A DNA stretch of 64,000 nt. Source: Paramacrobiotus metropolitanus. Taxonomy: Eukaryota; Tardigrada; Eutardigrada; Parachela; Macrobiotidae. Below, piece after piece: positions 55,579-64,000 of this stretch. Under the pieces are notes generated by a model that saw nothing but the letters and a program-made list of their open reading frames with translations, was not told the DNA's origin and made no database searches. Position numbers and translations under genes: made by a program. Within the stretch, counting starts at the first letter, position 1; each line of letters starts with the position of its first letter. Where the stretch lies: contig NW_026570221.1 of assembly GCF_019649055.1 (NCBI RefSeq), positions 4,340,001 to 4,404,000 on the forward strand. The letters are read 5' to 3'.

Positions 55579-56447
55579 TGACGCCTTTCCCCATACCAGT
55601 GGCACCTACGGTAGCCACTGGTAAAGGCATAAATAAATCATCCGCTTCTAATTCTAAGCTTTTCCCCGTACCAGTGGCACCTAGCGATGCCACTGGTACG
55701 TCTACCGTTAAAAAATCGCGTAAACAAATGCAGCGTGAGACAGCAGCGATAATGGAATATAAAAATTACGTTTCTACCTTAACGAATATTTTCAAAAAGT
55801 TTCATGAATTAATGGCGGTACTTAATCAGGCTTATGACGATGCCGTTAAATTTGATAATATTGAAGCTATCAAAAAGGCTAGTCAAGAACGCGCTGATGC
55901 TGAATTTGATTTGGTAAGGCGTCTTGAAATTTATGAAGAATGGCGTCAAGCTATCGATAAAGCGATTAAGCTCTATTTCGGCAAATCTGCACGCGGATTA
56001 AATAAGCCAATATGCGATTGTGCTGGATCAATAAGCGAAGCTAGAAATAATTTAAAAAAAGTATACGCAAAAATTAAACCGAAGGAAAAGCTACAAGTTA
56101 TAGCTCGTAGGCCGCCCATGAATATCGTAAAGGTAGTGCGATTTCATGATACGCTTGATTTTCCTACTGTATCAATACGCTATTTTGAAAAAGATGATGA
56201 GCTGCCGCCGTTTCGGCATAATCCGCTTGCAGCTCCTAAACGCTCATGCTTACCGCTTAATAAGCCACTAAGAAAGGCGTATAATTTACCACTATGGGAA
56301 AATAATTCAGCTAAAGAAGAACAAATATGGGCAGACTTTGACCGCGTTAATAGCCGCTTTAATGAAAATGCAGATAAAATTCAGAAGCAATTGGAAAAAT
56401 TAGCTAAGGTACGCGTACTAAGGTACGCGTACGCTTGCAGCTCCTAA
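55470..56447 (+). CDS. G2 helical domain between protease and RT, with PVP repeats
   Basis: Continues the protease after a frameshift. FPIPVAPTVATGKG and FPVPVAPSDATGTS (residues about 43 and 69) are encoded across two hairpins. A helical domain follows (MEYKNYVSTLTNIFKKF…, RRLEIYEEWRQAIDKAIKLY), then VVRFHDTLDFPTVSIRYFEKDDE. It appears related to the helical domain of the G1 ORF at 6,011. The ORF ends prematurely because of a 208-bp tandem duplication; one copy fewer would restore the register with the RT ORF. Confidence 0.7.
   Translation: MRASRKMPFAEVHVKNVVYKDHTRTAKAKITKTQAVMTPFPIPVAPTVATGKGINKSSASNSKLFPVPVAPSDATGTSTVKKSRKQMQRETAAIMEYKNYVSTLTNIFKKFHELMAVLNQAYDDAVKFDNIEAIKKASQERADAEFDLVRRLEIYEEWRQAIDKAIKLYFGKSARGLNKPICDCAGSISEARNNLKKVYAKIKPKEKLQVIARRPPMNIVKVVRFHDTLDFPTVSIRYFEKDDELPPFRHNPLAAPKRSCLPLNKPLRKAYNLPLWENNSAKEEQIWADFDRVNSRFNENADKIQKQLEKLAKVRVLRYAYACSS
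55594..55623. other. Hairpin 1 in G2
   Basis: TACCAGTGGC pairs with GCCACTGGTA around ACCTACGGTA. It encodes part of the first PVP peptide. Confidence 0.7.
55667..55700. other. Hairpin 2 in G2 (13-bp perfect stem)
   Basis: CGTACCAGTGGCA pairs with TGCCACTGGTACG around an 8-base loop. It encodes the second PVP peptide. Confidence 0.75.
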
Positions 56448-56625
56448 ACGCTCATGCTTACCGCTTAATAAGCCACTAAGAAAGGCGTATAATTTACCAC
56501 TATGGGAAAATAATTCAGCTAAAGAAGAACAAATATGGGCAGACTTCGACCGCGTTAATAGCCGCTTTAATGAAAATGCAGATAAAATTCAAAAGCAATT
56601 GGAAAAATTAGCTAAGGTACGCGTA
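56224..56625 (+). repeat. Tandem duplication in G2 pol, 208-bp period
   Basis: CGCTTGCAGCTCCTAAACGC starts at 56,224 and again at 56,432, and about 194 bases repeat with almost no change. A 14-base copy of CTAAGGTACGCGTA sits at the junction. 208 is not a multiple of three, which explains the frame change between the flanking ORFs. Confidence 0.9.
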
Positions 56626-59154
56626 GGTATTGCAGATCAGCAATCAAGAGCTACACAAACAGAAGGCGCTAATTATATCATCGTAGAAAAACCAGAAGGC
56701 GATATTCCGCTTGTCACGAATAGCGAAAATTATTTCGAAGATCAAGGCGATATAACTGAATTATTTCAGTCAATAGGCGACACGCTTGATGAAAACGAAT
56801 TATTCGCGAATAATCCGCTTAAAGATCAAGAAGTATCAGCTGAACCGCAACCATTTGCAGATAAGCCAGAATGCGAAGAAACAGGCGAAAACGAAAGGGA
56901 AAAATTTCGGCTTAAAATGGTGAAAGTGTATGCAGCTGATAATTATACAGTAGTACCCGGTACATCATGGGTAGCGGCTTACGCACACAAAAAAGCTAAC
57001 TTGCGTACACCGCAATTTATATTCTCGCCTAATCCTGCTTTGTATAGCGAAGGTAAACTATTACCTCTTCAGGGCTTAGTGGAACCGCAAAATTATCAGT
57101 TCGATATATGCGTAGCTAATTATTCTGCTTATAAGCGTATAATCAAAAAGGGCACATGGTTAGGCGTTATTGAAACGTATGAGGAAGTAAAACCTGATAA
57201 ATCCGCTTTAACTGCTACAGCAGCTAATTACACAGTAGAAGAAGAAGCTGAAATTTGGCAAGCAATACGCGAATTTAAAATCTCCGCTGATTTATCAGAA
57301 GCTGATCGAAAGCGCATCGACAATCTATTGTTTGAATTCGCTGACTTGTTGCCAACAAAATCGCGACCATTTGGCAATGTAGATGCCTCGATAAAGCACA
57401 CAATAGACACAGGCGATGCACCGGCGATAAAATCTCTACCGCACCGCACAAGTTGGCGCGGCAGACAGCTTATCCAAGATCACGTAGAGGAAATGTTAAG
57501 GCTTGGCATCATTAGGCCATCAACCTCTAACTGGAGTTTTCCAGTTGTTTTGGCTTCAAAGAAAAACGCAGATGGCTCAATCGGTACACGCTTTTGTGTT
57601 AATTATATACGTTTAAATAATATCACAAAGAAAAATAACTATCCGCTTCCTAAACCAGACGAGCTTCTGGACACGGCTTCTGGAAATAAGCTTTATTGTA
57701 GCTTTGATTGCGAAAAAGGCTTTTGGCAGATTCCAATGGATCCTGCCAGCATTGAAAAAACAGCTTTTGTCACACCAGGCGGTCTGTTCGAATTCCTTCG
57801 AATGCCGTTTGGTGTGTGCAACGGCCCCGCGACTTTTCAAACCGCAATGGACCGTACCCTTTCAAAACTTCGTAAATTAGGAATATTCGCTTATTTAGAC
57901 GATTTAATCGTCGCCGCGAAAAATATGGAAGTATTACTGTATAAATTACGGCTTTTATTTGAAGCTTTACGCGCATCAGGCTTCACGCTAAAACCGGCTA
58001 AATGTCATATCGCTAAACCGGTTCTTCATTTTTTGGGTCATGTGATTTCGGAATCTGGCATACACACTGATCCCGAGAAAATAACCGCGATTAAAAACTT
58101 CCCACAGCCTAAAACAGAAAAGCAATTACGTTCGTTTTTAGGCTTAGCGAATTATTATCGCGAATTCGTACAAAATTACGCGCCCATAACCGAAAATCTT
58201 TATGCGCTTTTTAAAAACGTTAACGATATTACCAATTGGAACGAGGCTTGCGATAAAGAATTCGAAGCTATTAAAACAGCGCTTATGAACGCTCCTGTCT
58301 TGGCGAAATTTGATCCCGAAAAGCCTACATTAATAGAATGTGACGCTAGTACAATAGGAATTGGCGCAATATTAAGCCAAGATGGTCATCCTGTCGCTTA
58401 TGCAAGCCGCTTACTAACTACAGCTGAACGCAAATACGCGCCTACAGAACTTGAATGCTTAGCAGTAGTTTACGCTGTCCGTAAATTCCGCTATTACATA
58501 GATTACATGCCGTTCACTGTTAAAACTGATCATCAGGCGTTAGTTAATTTATTACGCTCAACTTCGAACCGCGAAGGGATGAATCCCAGGCTTGTACGAT
58601 GGGCACTACAATTAGGCGCCTACGATATGACTATCGTATATAGGCCAGGAAAGTACGCTCATAATGCAGATGCGTTAAGCCGCGCACCTGTCGATCCCGC
58701 TGTACCGGAAGAGGATTTCGATATCCATTTCAGTACACCTACAGTACGCGTAATTAGTATCCCAGAAGCGCCAAACAGCTCAGTACGCGACGCAGAAGAA
58801 CAGAATTATGCTTTTCTGCGTAACGAACAGCTTAGCGATCCGGCGTTAGAGAAAATCATACTGGCTATAGAAGACGCTGATAAATCTCAATACCCGCTTT
58901 CACGTCCCGCTAATTATGAATTATGGAATAATGTACTTTATCGTACAGGCGAAATTAATGACCGGCATACAAGGCGTTTTGTCGTACCAAAGCATTGGCG
59001 TTATGACATCCTTAAAGCGATGCATGATTCACCAGCCGGCGGCCATTTAGGCCGCGAAAAGACGCTTTTGCATATTTGTGTTCGCTATTTTTGGGAAGAT
59101 ATGTTCCGCGAAATTACGCTATTGTCGTCGTTGTTTAAAATGTCAGCTACGTAA
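56599..59154 (+). CDS. pol: G2 reverse transcriptase and RNase H
   Basis: 851 codons. Residues about 110-200 are the pre-RT segment (FRLKMVKVYAADNYTV…, WLGVIETYEEVK). RT follows: HTIDTGDAPAI, NYPLPKPDELLD, GFWQIPMDPAS, FLRMPFGVCNGPATFQ and the catalytic YLDDL (about 57,894). Then RSFLGLANYYREF, RNase H with ECDASTIGIGAILSQ and TDHQALVNLL, and AHNADALSRAP. The start of the integrase zinc domain (HDSPAGGHLG) closes the ORF, which shifts frame at about 59,130 within the CxxC part. Confidence 0.93.
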   Translation: MEKLAKVRVGIADQQSRATQTEGANYIIVEKPEGDIPLVTNSENYFEDQGDITELFQSIGDTLDENELFANNPLKDQEVSAEPQPFADKPECEETGENEREKFRLKMVKVYAADNYTVVPGTSWVAAYAHKKANLRTPQFIFSPNPALYSEGKLLPLQGLVEPQNYQFDICVANYSAYKRIIKKGTWLGVIETYEEVKPDKSALTATAANYTVEEEAEIWQAIREFKISADLSEADRKRIDNLLFEFADLLPTKSRPFGNVDASIKHTIDTGDAPAIKSLPHRTSWRGRQLIQDHVEEMLRLGIIRPSTSNWSFPVVLASKKNADGSIGTRFCVNYIRLNNITKKNNYPLPKPDELLDTASGNKLYCSFDCEKGFWQIPMDPASIEKTAFVTPGGLFEFLRMPFGVCNGPATFQTAMDRTLSKLRKLGIFAYLDDLIVAAKNMEVLLYKLRLLFEALRASGFTLKPAKCHIAKPVLHFLGHVISESGIHTDPEKITAIKNFPQPKTEKQLRSFLGLANYYREFVQNYAPITENLYALFKNVNDITNWNEACDKEFEAIKTALMNAPVLAKFDPEKPTLIECDASTIGIGAILSQDGHPVAYASRLLTTAERKYAPTELECLAVVYAVRKFRYYIDYMPFTVKTDHQALVNLLRSTSNREGMNPRLVRWALQLGAYDMTIVYRPGKYAHNADALSRAPVDPAVPEEDFDIHFSTPTVRVISIPEAPNSSVRDAEEQNYAFLRNEQLSDPALEKIILAIEDADKSQYPLSRPANYELWNNVLYRTGEINDRHTRRFVVPKHWRYDILKAMHDSPAGGHLGREKTLLHICVRYFWEDMFREITLLSSLFKMSAT

Positions 59155-60442
59155 AGTCCCGCGTAAACCGCTTCCAGGAAAACTTCAACAGATTGAAATA
59201 GGCGAACCATGGTTTAGGCTACAGCTTGACTTCAAAGGCCCACTAAAGCTTAGCAATAACAAAAATAAATATATTATTGTGGCTATTGACCAGCTTACGA
59301 AATTCGTAATTGATAAGGCTGTACCTGACGACTCTGCTAGAGTTGCCGCTGATTTTTTGCTTAATGAAGTTATACTTCCATACGGCGCACCACACGAAAT
59401 TAATACAGACCGTGGTACACACTTTATGTGCAGTACCATAGAGACTGTATCTAAGCTTACTAAATTCGATCATCATTTTGGTACGGCTTATCATCCTGTA
59501 GGAAGAGGGTTAATTGAAAGACAAATGCAGTGGATAGGTGATTGCTTATCGATTTTCGCTCAAAAACATACAGCTGAAAAATGGGATGAATTTTTGCCGT
59601 ATGTTGTTGCCGCTTATAATCGTACTAAGCATAAAACCACAAGGCAATCACCATATTACATGCTTTTTGGCCGTGAACAAACGCTTCCAGGCGATACAAT
59701 TACTAAAACAAATTTGCCTGAAAATTACGCTGACATTGAAGATTATCTAGATAGTCTTCAATGGCGATTAAAAGAGGCGCACGAAATCGCTCGTTCCCTT
59801 GCAAGCGACGACTTCTTTAAGAAAGCTGAGCGTTTTAACAAACGCCGCGTTGAACCTGATTTTTGCACAGGCGATCACGTAATGTTACGCTTACCAGTTC
59901 CTAAAACAGGCAGCGAAACGCTCAAAGATAAATACGAAGGCCCGTTTGAAATCATGGAATTTTCGTATCCTAATACAGTTATCATCAGGCGTCTACGCGA
60001 TCGTAAAGAGGAGCAGATAGTTAATGTAGAAAGGCTTAAACATTATCATCCAGAAGATGACCAGCTAAAACCCCGATTAATATTTAAATTTCCTGCGAAA
60101 AATAAACAGCTTGATATTGAAAACGAAATAACTCCGCTTACATCTGTTGAAAATAATAGTACGAGTACATCCGCTAATAACAGTATTAATGCTAAAGATA
60201 CCGCTGAACAAACTCGTACTCCACAGAACCACGCTTTACCGCTTAATTCTGACGTTGATAATTCTGGCGAAATTAATGCTGAACAAAATGCAAAAAAGCT
60301 AAGAACGCGTAAAAGTCCGCCTAATGACTTGTTATCTAAACAACTTGATGAATTCTTCGACGGCGAAGATCCTAACTTACAGGAAACGCTTAACAAATCA
60401 CGTTATCCTAAACGAACGCGCAAACGTCGTTTTACGCTGTAA
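59078..60442 (+). CDS. pol: G2 integrase
   Basis: Begins in the zinc domain (RRCLKCQLRKVPRKP, the CxxC ligands) and has the full D,D,E core: QLDFKGPL, NTDRGTHF and RGLIERQM. The tail helix YNRTKHKTTRQSPYYMLFGRE and a C-terminal barrel (DHVMLRLP…, YEGPFEIMEF, VNVERLKHYHP) follow. The end is basic (RYPKRTRKRRFTL). No chromodomain seen. It overlaps the RT ORF by 77 bases in another frame, which needs a frameshift or reflects an indel. Confidence 0.93.
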   Translation: MFAIFGKICSAKLRYCRRCLKCQLRKVPRKPLPGKLQQIEIGEPWFRLQLDFKGPLKLSNNKNKYIIVAIDQLTKFVIDKAVPDDSARVAADFLLNEVILPYGAPHEINTDRGTHFMCSTIETVSKLTKFDHHFGTAYHPVGRGLIERQMQWIGDCLSIFAQKHTAEKWDEFLPYVVAAYNRTKHKTTRQSPYYMLFGREQTLPGDTITKTNLPENYADIEDYLDSLQWRLKEAHEIARSLASDDFFKKAERFNKRRVEPDFCTGDHVMLRLPVPKTGSETLKDKYEGPFEIMEFSYPNTVIIRRLRDRKEEQIVNVERLKHYHPEDDQLKPRLIFKFPAKNKQLDIENEITPLTSVENNSTSTSANNSINAKDTAEQTRTPQNHALPLNSDVDNSGEINAEQNAKKLRTRKSPPNDLLSKQLDEFFDGEDPNLQETLNKSRYPKRTRKRRFTL

Positions 60443-60709
60443 TTTCCGCAAATAGTCGCTTAATTACAATTAACAAACGATCTCTTAGATGGTACAGGCT
60501 TACAAGCTTATAACTGAATGCTAAGTAATGCTTATTTTATACCGGTAATTATGCAGCAGTTAAAGCTTAAATTTAAAATTTTTATTTCGCATAACCGTCT
60601 TAGATGGTAGCTACAATTAATTGTAATACGGCTATTAAACCGCGTAACGTTGGTCGCGTTATGCTTAAAATTATCATGCTAATAATTCCGCTTTTATCTT
60701 GTTCTGCAG
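60443..60709 (+). promoter_or_regulatory. Intergenic stretch with splice acceptor for the G2 post-pol ORF
   Basis: TTCCGCTTTTATCTTGTTCTG ends in CAG at 60,709, a pyrimidine-rich acceptor 16 bases before ATG 60726. CTTAGATGGTA occurs twice upstream (about 60,485 and 60,599). No ORF lies in the interval. Confidence 0.55.
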
Positions 60710-60725
60710 AATATCGCGTAATAAC

Positions 60726-61778
60726 ATGGCGTTCGCCGGCTTATACAACCCCGACAGCTGTTTCCCTTGCAATATCAACCTGAGCAAGCGCGTATGTGTC
60801 GGCTGCCTTTTGAAAGGACGAACGGAGCTTGAAGACCGCGTCTACGCGTTGTACTCCGAAGCAGTATGCGGTAACTCAGAGGCTTTACTTGGCTTAAAGC
60901 ATATGGGTTTGTGGAGCTACGCGATGAATAACCAGCAGTACCATCGCGGAATTGCCCAGGCTATTCAGCATTTCAAGGCGAAGAACGAACCGGGCTGGCA
61001 GACGGTCGAAGCGATCGCGATTCCGCCTATCCTGTCAGCTCCATCTTCCGCGAATAAAGCGCTTCTTCCTCACGCGCCTCACGAATTACGCCGCGCACAA
61101 ATGAAGTACGCTGACGAAAGTGAAGAGAACATCAGCGATTGTAAATCTGTTCCGCTAAAGCCGTCGTTCCAGAAAGCTTCTTCTGACGACTGGACGCGAA
61201 ATGCAGATCGCCCATTGGGAACAGTACGTATTGAAAATAAACCGCGTAATGACCACATGCTTATACTTTTAAAAACACAACCAGCTGATAATAATTATGA
61301 ACGCTTAAATTTACAGAATACGGCTAACCAGCGTCAGAGCGATGACCAGAGCCTGCGTAGCGAACAGCGACAGTTCACCGAATACCGCCAGCGTACAGAT
61401 CAGCGTACAGACCCGCGAACGACTAAGGCGAATACGCGCACTGGACAGTCTTCTGCTGCAAAGTGGGAACCGTTCCCTCCGCGTATAAACGCCATGGACC
61501 AGGCTGAAAGAATTTTCAATCACCTCGGCTTATCCAATGCAGCTAAAACGCACGCAAACCTGGCGATTACTTGCGAGATGTTTGTCAACCGCTTATACGC
61601 GTTCATGGATGAAGTGAACATGGAAAAGGCGATGCAAGATGTGAATTATTACACGGATAAGCCTAACCTGAAGACGCACAGCTCAATTACAATGTTTTTC
61701 GCGCGAACGGTATGGAATCAGCTCTCAATCTGGACACATTTTCCACCGCGATCAATACCATCGACTACGAGAGGCTGA
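60726..61778 (+). CDS. G2 post-pol ORF, first part: zinc-ribbon and helical domain
   Basis: I take ATG 60726 (MAFAGLYNPD) as the start; it follows the acceptor and matches the G1 start. YNPDSCFPC and CVGC form a CxxC…CxxC zinc-binding motif within the first 35 residues, and a helical segment follows (ALLGLKHMGLWSYAMNNQQYH). The middle is polar. From about residue 255 a second helical domain begins (QAERIFNHLGLSNAAKTHANL). The frame is lost at about 61,720, and 61,712-62,611 continues it. Homologous to G1 20,550-24,133. Function unknown. Confidence 0.75.
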   Translation: MAFAGLYNPDSCFPCNINLSKRVCVGCLLKGRTELEDRVYALYSEAVCGNSEALLGLKHMGLWSYAMNNQQYHRGIAQAIQHFKAKNEPGWQTVEAIAIPPILSAPSSANKALLPHAPHELRRAQMKYADESEENISDCKSVPLKPSFQKASSDDWTRNADRPLGTVRIENKPRNDHMLILLKTQPADNNYERLNLQNTANQRQSDDQSLRSEQRQFTEYRQRTDQRTDPRTTKANTRTGQSSAAKWEPFPPRINAMDQAERIFNHLGLSNAAKTHANLAITCEMFVNRLYAFMDEVNMEKAMQDVNYYTDKPNLKTHSSITMFFARTVWNQLSIWTHFPPRSIPSTTRG

Positions 61779-62611
61779 GCCAATTTAAATACTTCGGCAA
61801 GACTTCCCATTTGGCGCATTTATTTCAGTTCATCTCTGCAAACGCTAACCCAGCTTTAATGTTGTATGCCGCGAAATGCACCGTGCACCTGATGGACATT
61901 TACCGTGACTTAAAATCTCGTCGAAAGGCTAATTTTAATGACCCAGCGATTAAAGCGCAATACGACGAATTGTTCCGCTTGATGCCTGCCGCTATGTGTG
62001 GACACGCTTTCAGCCATTCTCAGTTGGACAAGCGTATGAAAATGAAAGAAAACGCTGACCATCCGCTGAAGACAGTAATTACCGCGCTCGGACCGCTTAC
62101 CAATGAGCAGTTGCAGCTTGAAACCTTGGAAAGCGCACGTGCCCGTGGGATGGCCAATAAGGCTACAAAAGGCTTAGCGACTTTGGTCGAAAAGCCCCAA
62201 GACGCTTATCTGTATTGGACTTCAATTCTGCGACAGCGTATGGAGAACAAGGCTTCCAAGATTATTCTCGGCAAACGTTCCCTAACGTCTCCGGAAGGCT
62301 CAGTTGGTGGCACGCGCAGTGACCCGGTCTCATCTGGATCACCACATTTGCCACCAGGCGAACCGCTGGCTAAGCGCATGTACGTGTCTACGGATGAATC
62401 GGCTAACGAGGCGACCTTGGTAGACAAGCTTGGTAATTTAAATTTTGACGTTTCTCACATCCGCGATATCGAGAATGGAGGCGAAACGGATCAGAAGGCT
62501 GAAGGCGAAAAACATGCTGCAGATGTTAAAACGGAAGGCGATAAAACTCCGAACGCTTCTAACGCTGATATCACTGATGATGAGACGAGCGACAAGGATA
62601 AATCGGATTAA
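61712..62611 (+). CDS. G2 post-pol ORF, second part: helical domain and acidic tail
   Basis: Continues the previous ORF after a one-base type frameshift. HLAHLFQFISANANPALMLY and AIKAQYDELFRLMPAAMCGHAF…KRMKMKENAD align by pattern with YVSQFVLRHVNPAFKLLAAR and LRAQVVKLGMPMEHVGIAH…KFKIRMEKGN in G1. The tail is Glu/Asp/Lys-rich and likely disordered. Nothing in it resembles an envelope: no signal peptide or membrane segment. Confidence 0.75.
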   Translation: MESALNLDTFSTAINTIDYERLSQFKYFGKTSHLAHLFQFISANANPALMLYAAKCTVHLMDIYRDLKSRRKANFNDPAIKAQYDELFRLMPAAMCGHAFSHSQLDKRMKMKENADHPLKTVITALGPLTNEQLQLETLESARARGMANKATKGLATLVEKPQDAYLYWTSILRQRMENKASKIILGKRSLTSPEGSVGGTRSDPVSSGSPHLPPGEPLAKRMYVSTDESANEATLVDKLGNLNFDVSHIRDIENGGETDQKAEGEKHAADVKTEGDKTPNASNADITDDETSDKDKSD

Positions 62612-63173
62612 AGGCGAAATTCCATTGGAATATGGATGAATTCATTTGGATCATCATGGAATGGATTAACAGTTAACACTCATTTTCCTGTTTTTGCTCA
62701 CCCGGAATGACCAAAGTAACATGTGATGTTTTTATCTAACTTCTCGTTTTGATGGATCTTATATTTTTTTAACATTTTTTTAGAATTTCCTTTTATTGTA
62801 CGGTGAATGATATACTTGCGCTAACCTTGCGATAAAATTGTCCGCTTAATTGCAGCAGTCTTAAAACGTATAAAGCTTCGCGTAACCCGCTTATTGTTTT
62901 CATCTTTTGCGAATGTAGATAAATGCTTACAGTGACTTCGGTCAGCTGCAGGCTTATACGCAGTGAAGAGACCATGCAGTCACGAGAATCCATTTCCGTG
63001 TTTCGGTCTTGCGGCTGTATCGTGAGACTGCGGCGCGATGCGGATTCTCCCACTCGCACACTCATGCTTATCGCTGGTTTCGGCACCGGGGGTGCCAGGC
63101 TCTCGGAGGACCTCGAGTCCCCACCAGTGGCATGAGAGGGACTTACGCCCTCGTCCCAGCAGCTCAGACGCAG
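62612..63173 (+). other. G2 3' untranslated region
   Basis: AT-rich to about 62,900, then GC-rich with small inverted repeats (GGCACCGGGGGTGCC at about 63,083). Short ORFs on both strands look accidental. No clear polypurine tract directly before the LTR; GAGAGGGA at 63,134 is the nearest purine run. Confidence 0.5.
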
Positions 63174-63486
63174 TGCAGTGGCTTTCACGCTTGGATCGTA
63201 CATACCTGATCGCAGGTATTACGATCCGCCCTCCGCTCTCTTCCGCCAACGGCACTAGCCGTACATATTCGGCGGTTACGTCAGGCTTATGCATATGGCT
63301 TATGGTAGAGCAGCGTTAGCGCAGGATTATCGGCAGTCATGGATTGTCAGTTGTCATGTTCATGTTTGGTGTTATGCTTGCGGTTATTTTTCCCGATAAA
63401 AAAGTTCCTTTTTATCGTCCTGTCTTCCCCATTTCCGGTAGAGCATATAGTAGAGGACCTCCCCAGTAGAGGAGAGGTTCCTTACA
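63174..63486 (+). repeat. 3' LTR of G2
   Basis: Same as the 5' LTR apart from about three changes (GTATTATC/GGATTATC, one extra G in TTTGGTG, AGCTTCC/GGTTCC). Confidence 0.9.
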
Positions 63487-63580
63487 ATACTAAAATTAAT
63501 ATACGTCATTATACGATACAAAATATACGGTATGATACTACTCGACCGATACTATTCCATGTGCAATACCAGAAATAGAA

Positions 63581-64000
63581 CATACCGTAAATTAAGCCCT
63601 GCTGATGGACATGCAATACAATATGATTTAATAGGGCCAGATGTGGAGGAGGATATAATTTTGTACAGGCTTCTGTTAAGGTATCCAGATTCCATTCAGC
63701 ACGCTCGTGAACATGAGTAGCACGGAGCTGGCCGCAGATAAAATGAAGTGCGTCCCCAACGACAGCAACACGGATTCGGTGTGCAACGTTACTGTTACCC
63801 CGAGAATGTCCTCCATCTGTGTAATGTGTTGCCGCGGCTTGGTACAGACAATTACGTACAGCGTCCAGATCCAGCATCGTAATCATATTAGCATTAGTTA
63901 AAGGCACGTTAAATTTGCGGTAGTATAAACCGCGGGTCTGGTTGTGTAGCGGAGGCACATCGAAAGCGGGCTCCACTGGAACAGCGATCTGCCACGGGTG
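63581..64000 (-). CDS. Unknown minus-strand gene, upstream coding part (runs off the window)
   Basis: Open from the window edge down to about 63,581, protein-like (VPVEPAFDVPPLHNQTRGLYYRKF…, TLTEACTKLYPPPHLALLNHIV). A consensus donor (ACG|GTATGT on the minus strand) lies at about 63,580, so the exon may end there and G2 would sit in the following intron, with 50,893-51,150 as the next exon. No recognised domain; a host gene or part of another element are both possible. Confidence 0.4.

Larger units (their letters stand above)
51151..63486 (+). mobile_element. Giant Ty3/gypsy-like LTR retrotransposon G2, 12.3 kb
   Basis: LTRs 51,151-51,462 and 63,174-63,486 bound, in order, coiled-coil gag, capsid-zinc knuckle, aspartic protease, a helical domain, RT-RNase H, integrase and a post-pol ORF. 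The LTRs differ at only about three positions by eye, so insertion is recent. A few lesions still break it: one stop in gag, frameshifts at about 55,440, 59,130 and 61,720, and a 208-bp tandem duplication in pol. No target-site duplication is evident (flanks AGCAG and ATACT). Confidence 0.93.

Noticed and set aside
60726-62611. Post-pol ORF of G2 as an envelope gene
   Set aside because: Position and splice signals fit, but there is no signal peptide, no membrane segment and no Cys-rich ectodomain.
1-64000. Bacterial or viral genome segment
   Set aside because: No operon-like gene packing, and splice signals, LINE, LTR and hAT-type elements point to an animal nuclear genome.

Overview
The window looks like nuclear DNA of an invertebrate animal. 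There is no operon-like gene packing. Splice donor (GTAAGT) and acceptor signals are visible, and the content is dominated by animal-type retroelements: Ty3/gypsy-like LTR elements, an APE-type LINE of the CR1/Jockey group, and an envelope-bearing LTR element. I cannot name the species. Almost everything is mobile DNA or its debris. The only host gene I can support is a J-domain protein on the minus strand near 33.0-33.9 kb, plus pieces of an unrecognised minus-strand gene at 50.9-51.1 and 63.5-64.0 kb.

Layout. (1) 6-25,843: a giant (about 25.8 kb) gypsy-like element, here called G1, with LTRs, an initiator-tRNA primer site, a gag with a long coiled-coil front, pol, about 5 kb of extra ORFs with no counterpart in the second giant element, and a long post-pol ORF. 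It is broken by many in-frame stops, several frameshifts, a 2.1 kb TTAA-flanked insertion in the integrase and a 0.84 kb hAT-like insertion in the post-pol ORF. (2) 25.8-38.9 kb: mostly gene-poor DNA with hairpins, minisatellites and weak exon candidates, plus the J-domain gene with a duplicated 3' end. (3) 38.98-42.6 kb: a tRNA-like sequence, then a LINE. (4) 40,380-50,950: a tandem duplication of about 3.4 kb covering the LINE 3' half and its flank. The second copy was later hit by a 3.7 kb LTR element that carries only an envelope-like gene (43,847-47,551). (5) 51,151-63,486: a second, younger giant gypsy-like element, G2 (12.3 kb, LTRs about 99% identical by eye), inserted in or beside the unrecognised minus-strand gene.

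The most unusual material is in G1 and G2. They share an architecture I do not recognise as described: a coiled-coil domain ahead of the capsid; a pair of DNA hairpins that also encode a repeated PVP-type peptide; a helical domain before reverse transcriptase; and a post-pol ORF with an N-terminal CxxC...CxxC zinc-binding motif, starting 14-16 bases after a strong splice acceptor, which suggests expression from a spliced subgenomic RNA as retroviral env is. In addition, G1 is seeded throughout, in leader, coding and 3' regions and in both orientations, with the octamer AAAGGTCA/TGACCTTT, identical to the monomer site of NR4A-type nuclear receptors. G2 almost lacks it and is instead rich in AGGCTTA/AGGCGA. 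G1 may therefore be covered with binding sites for a host or self-encoded DNA-binding factor.
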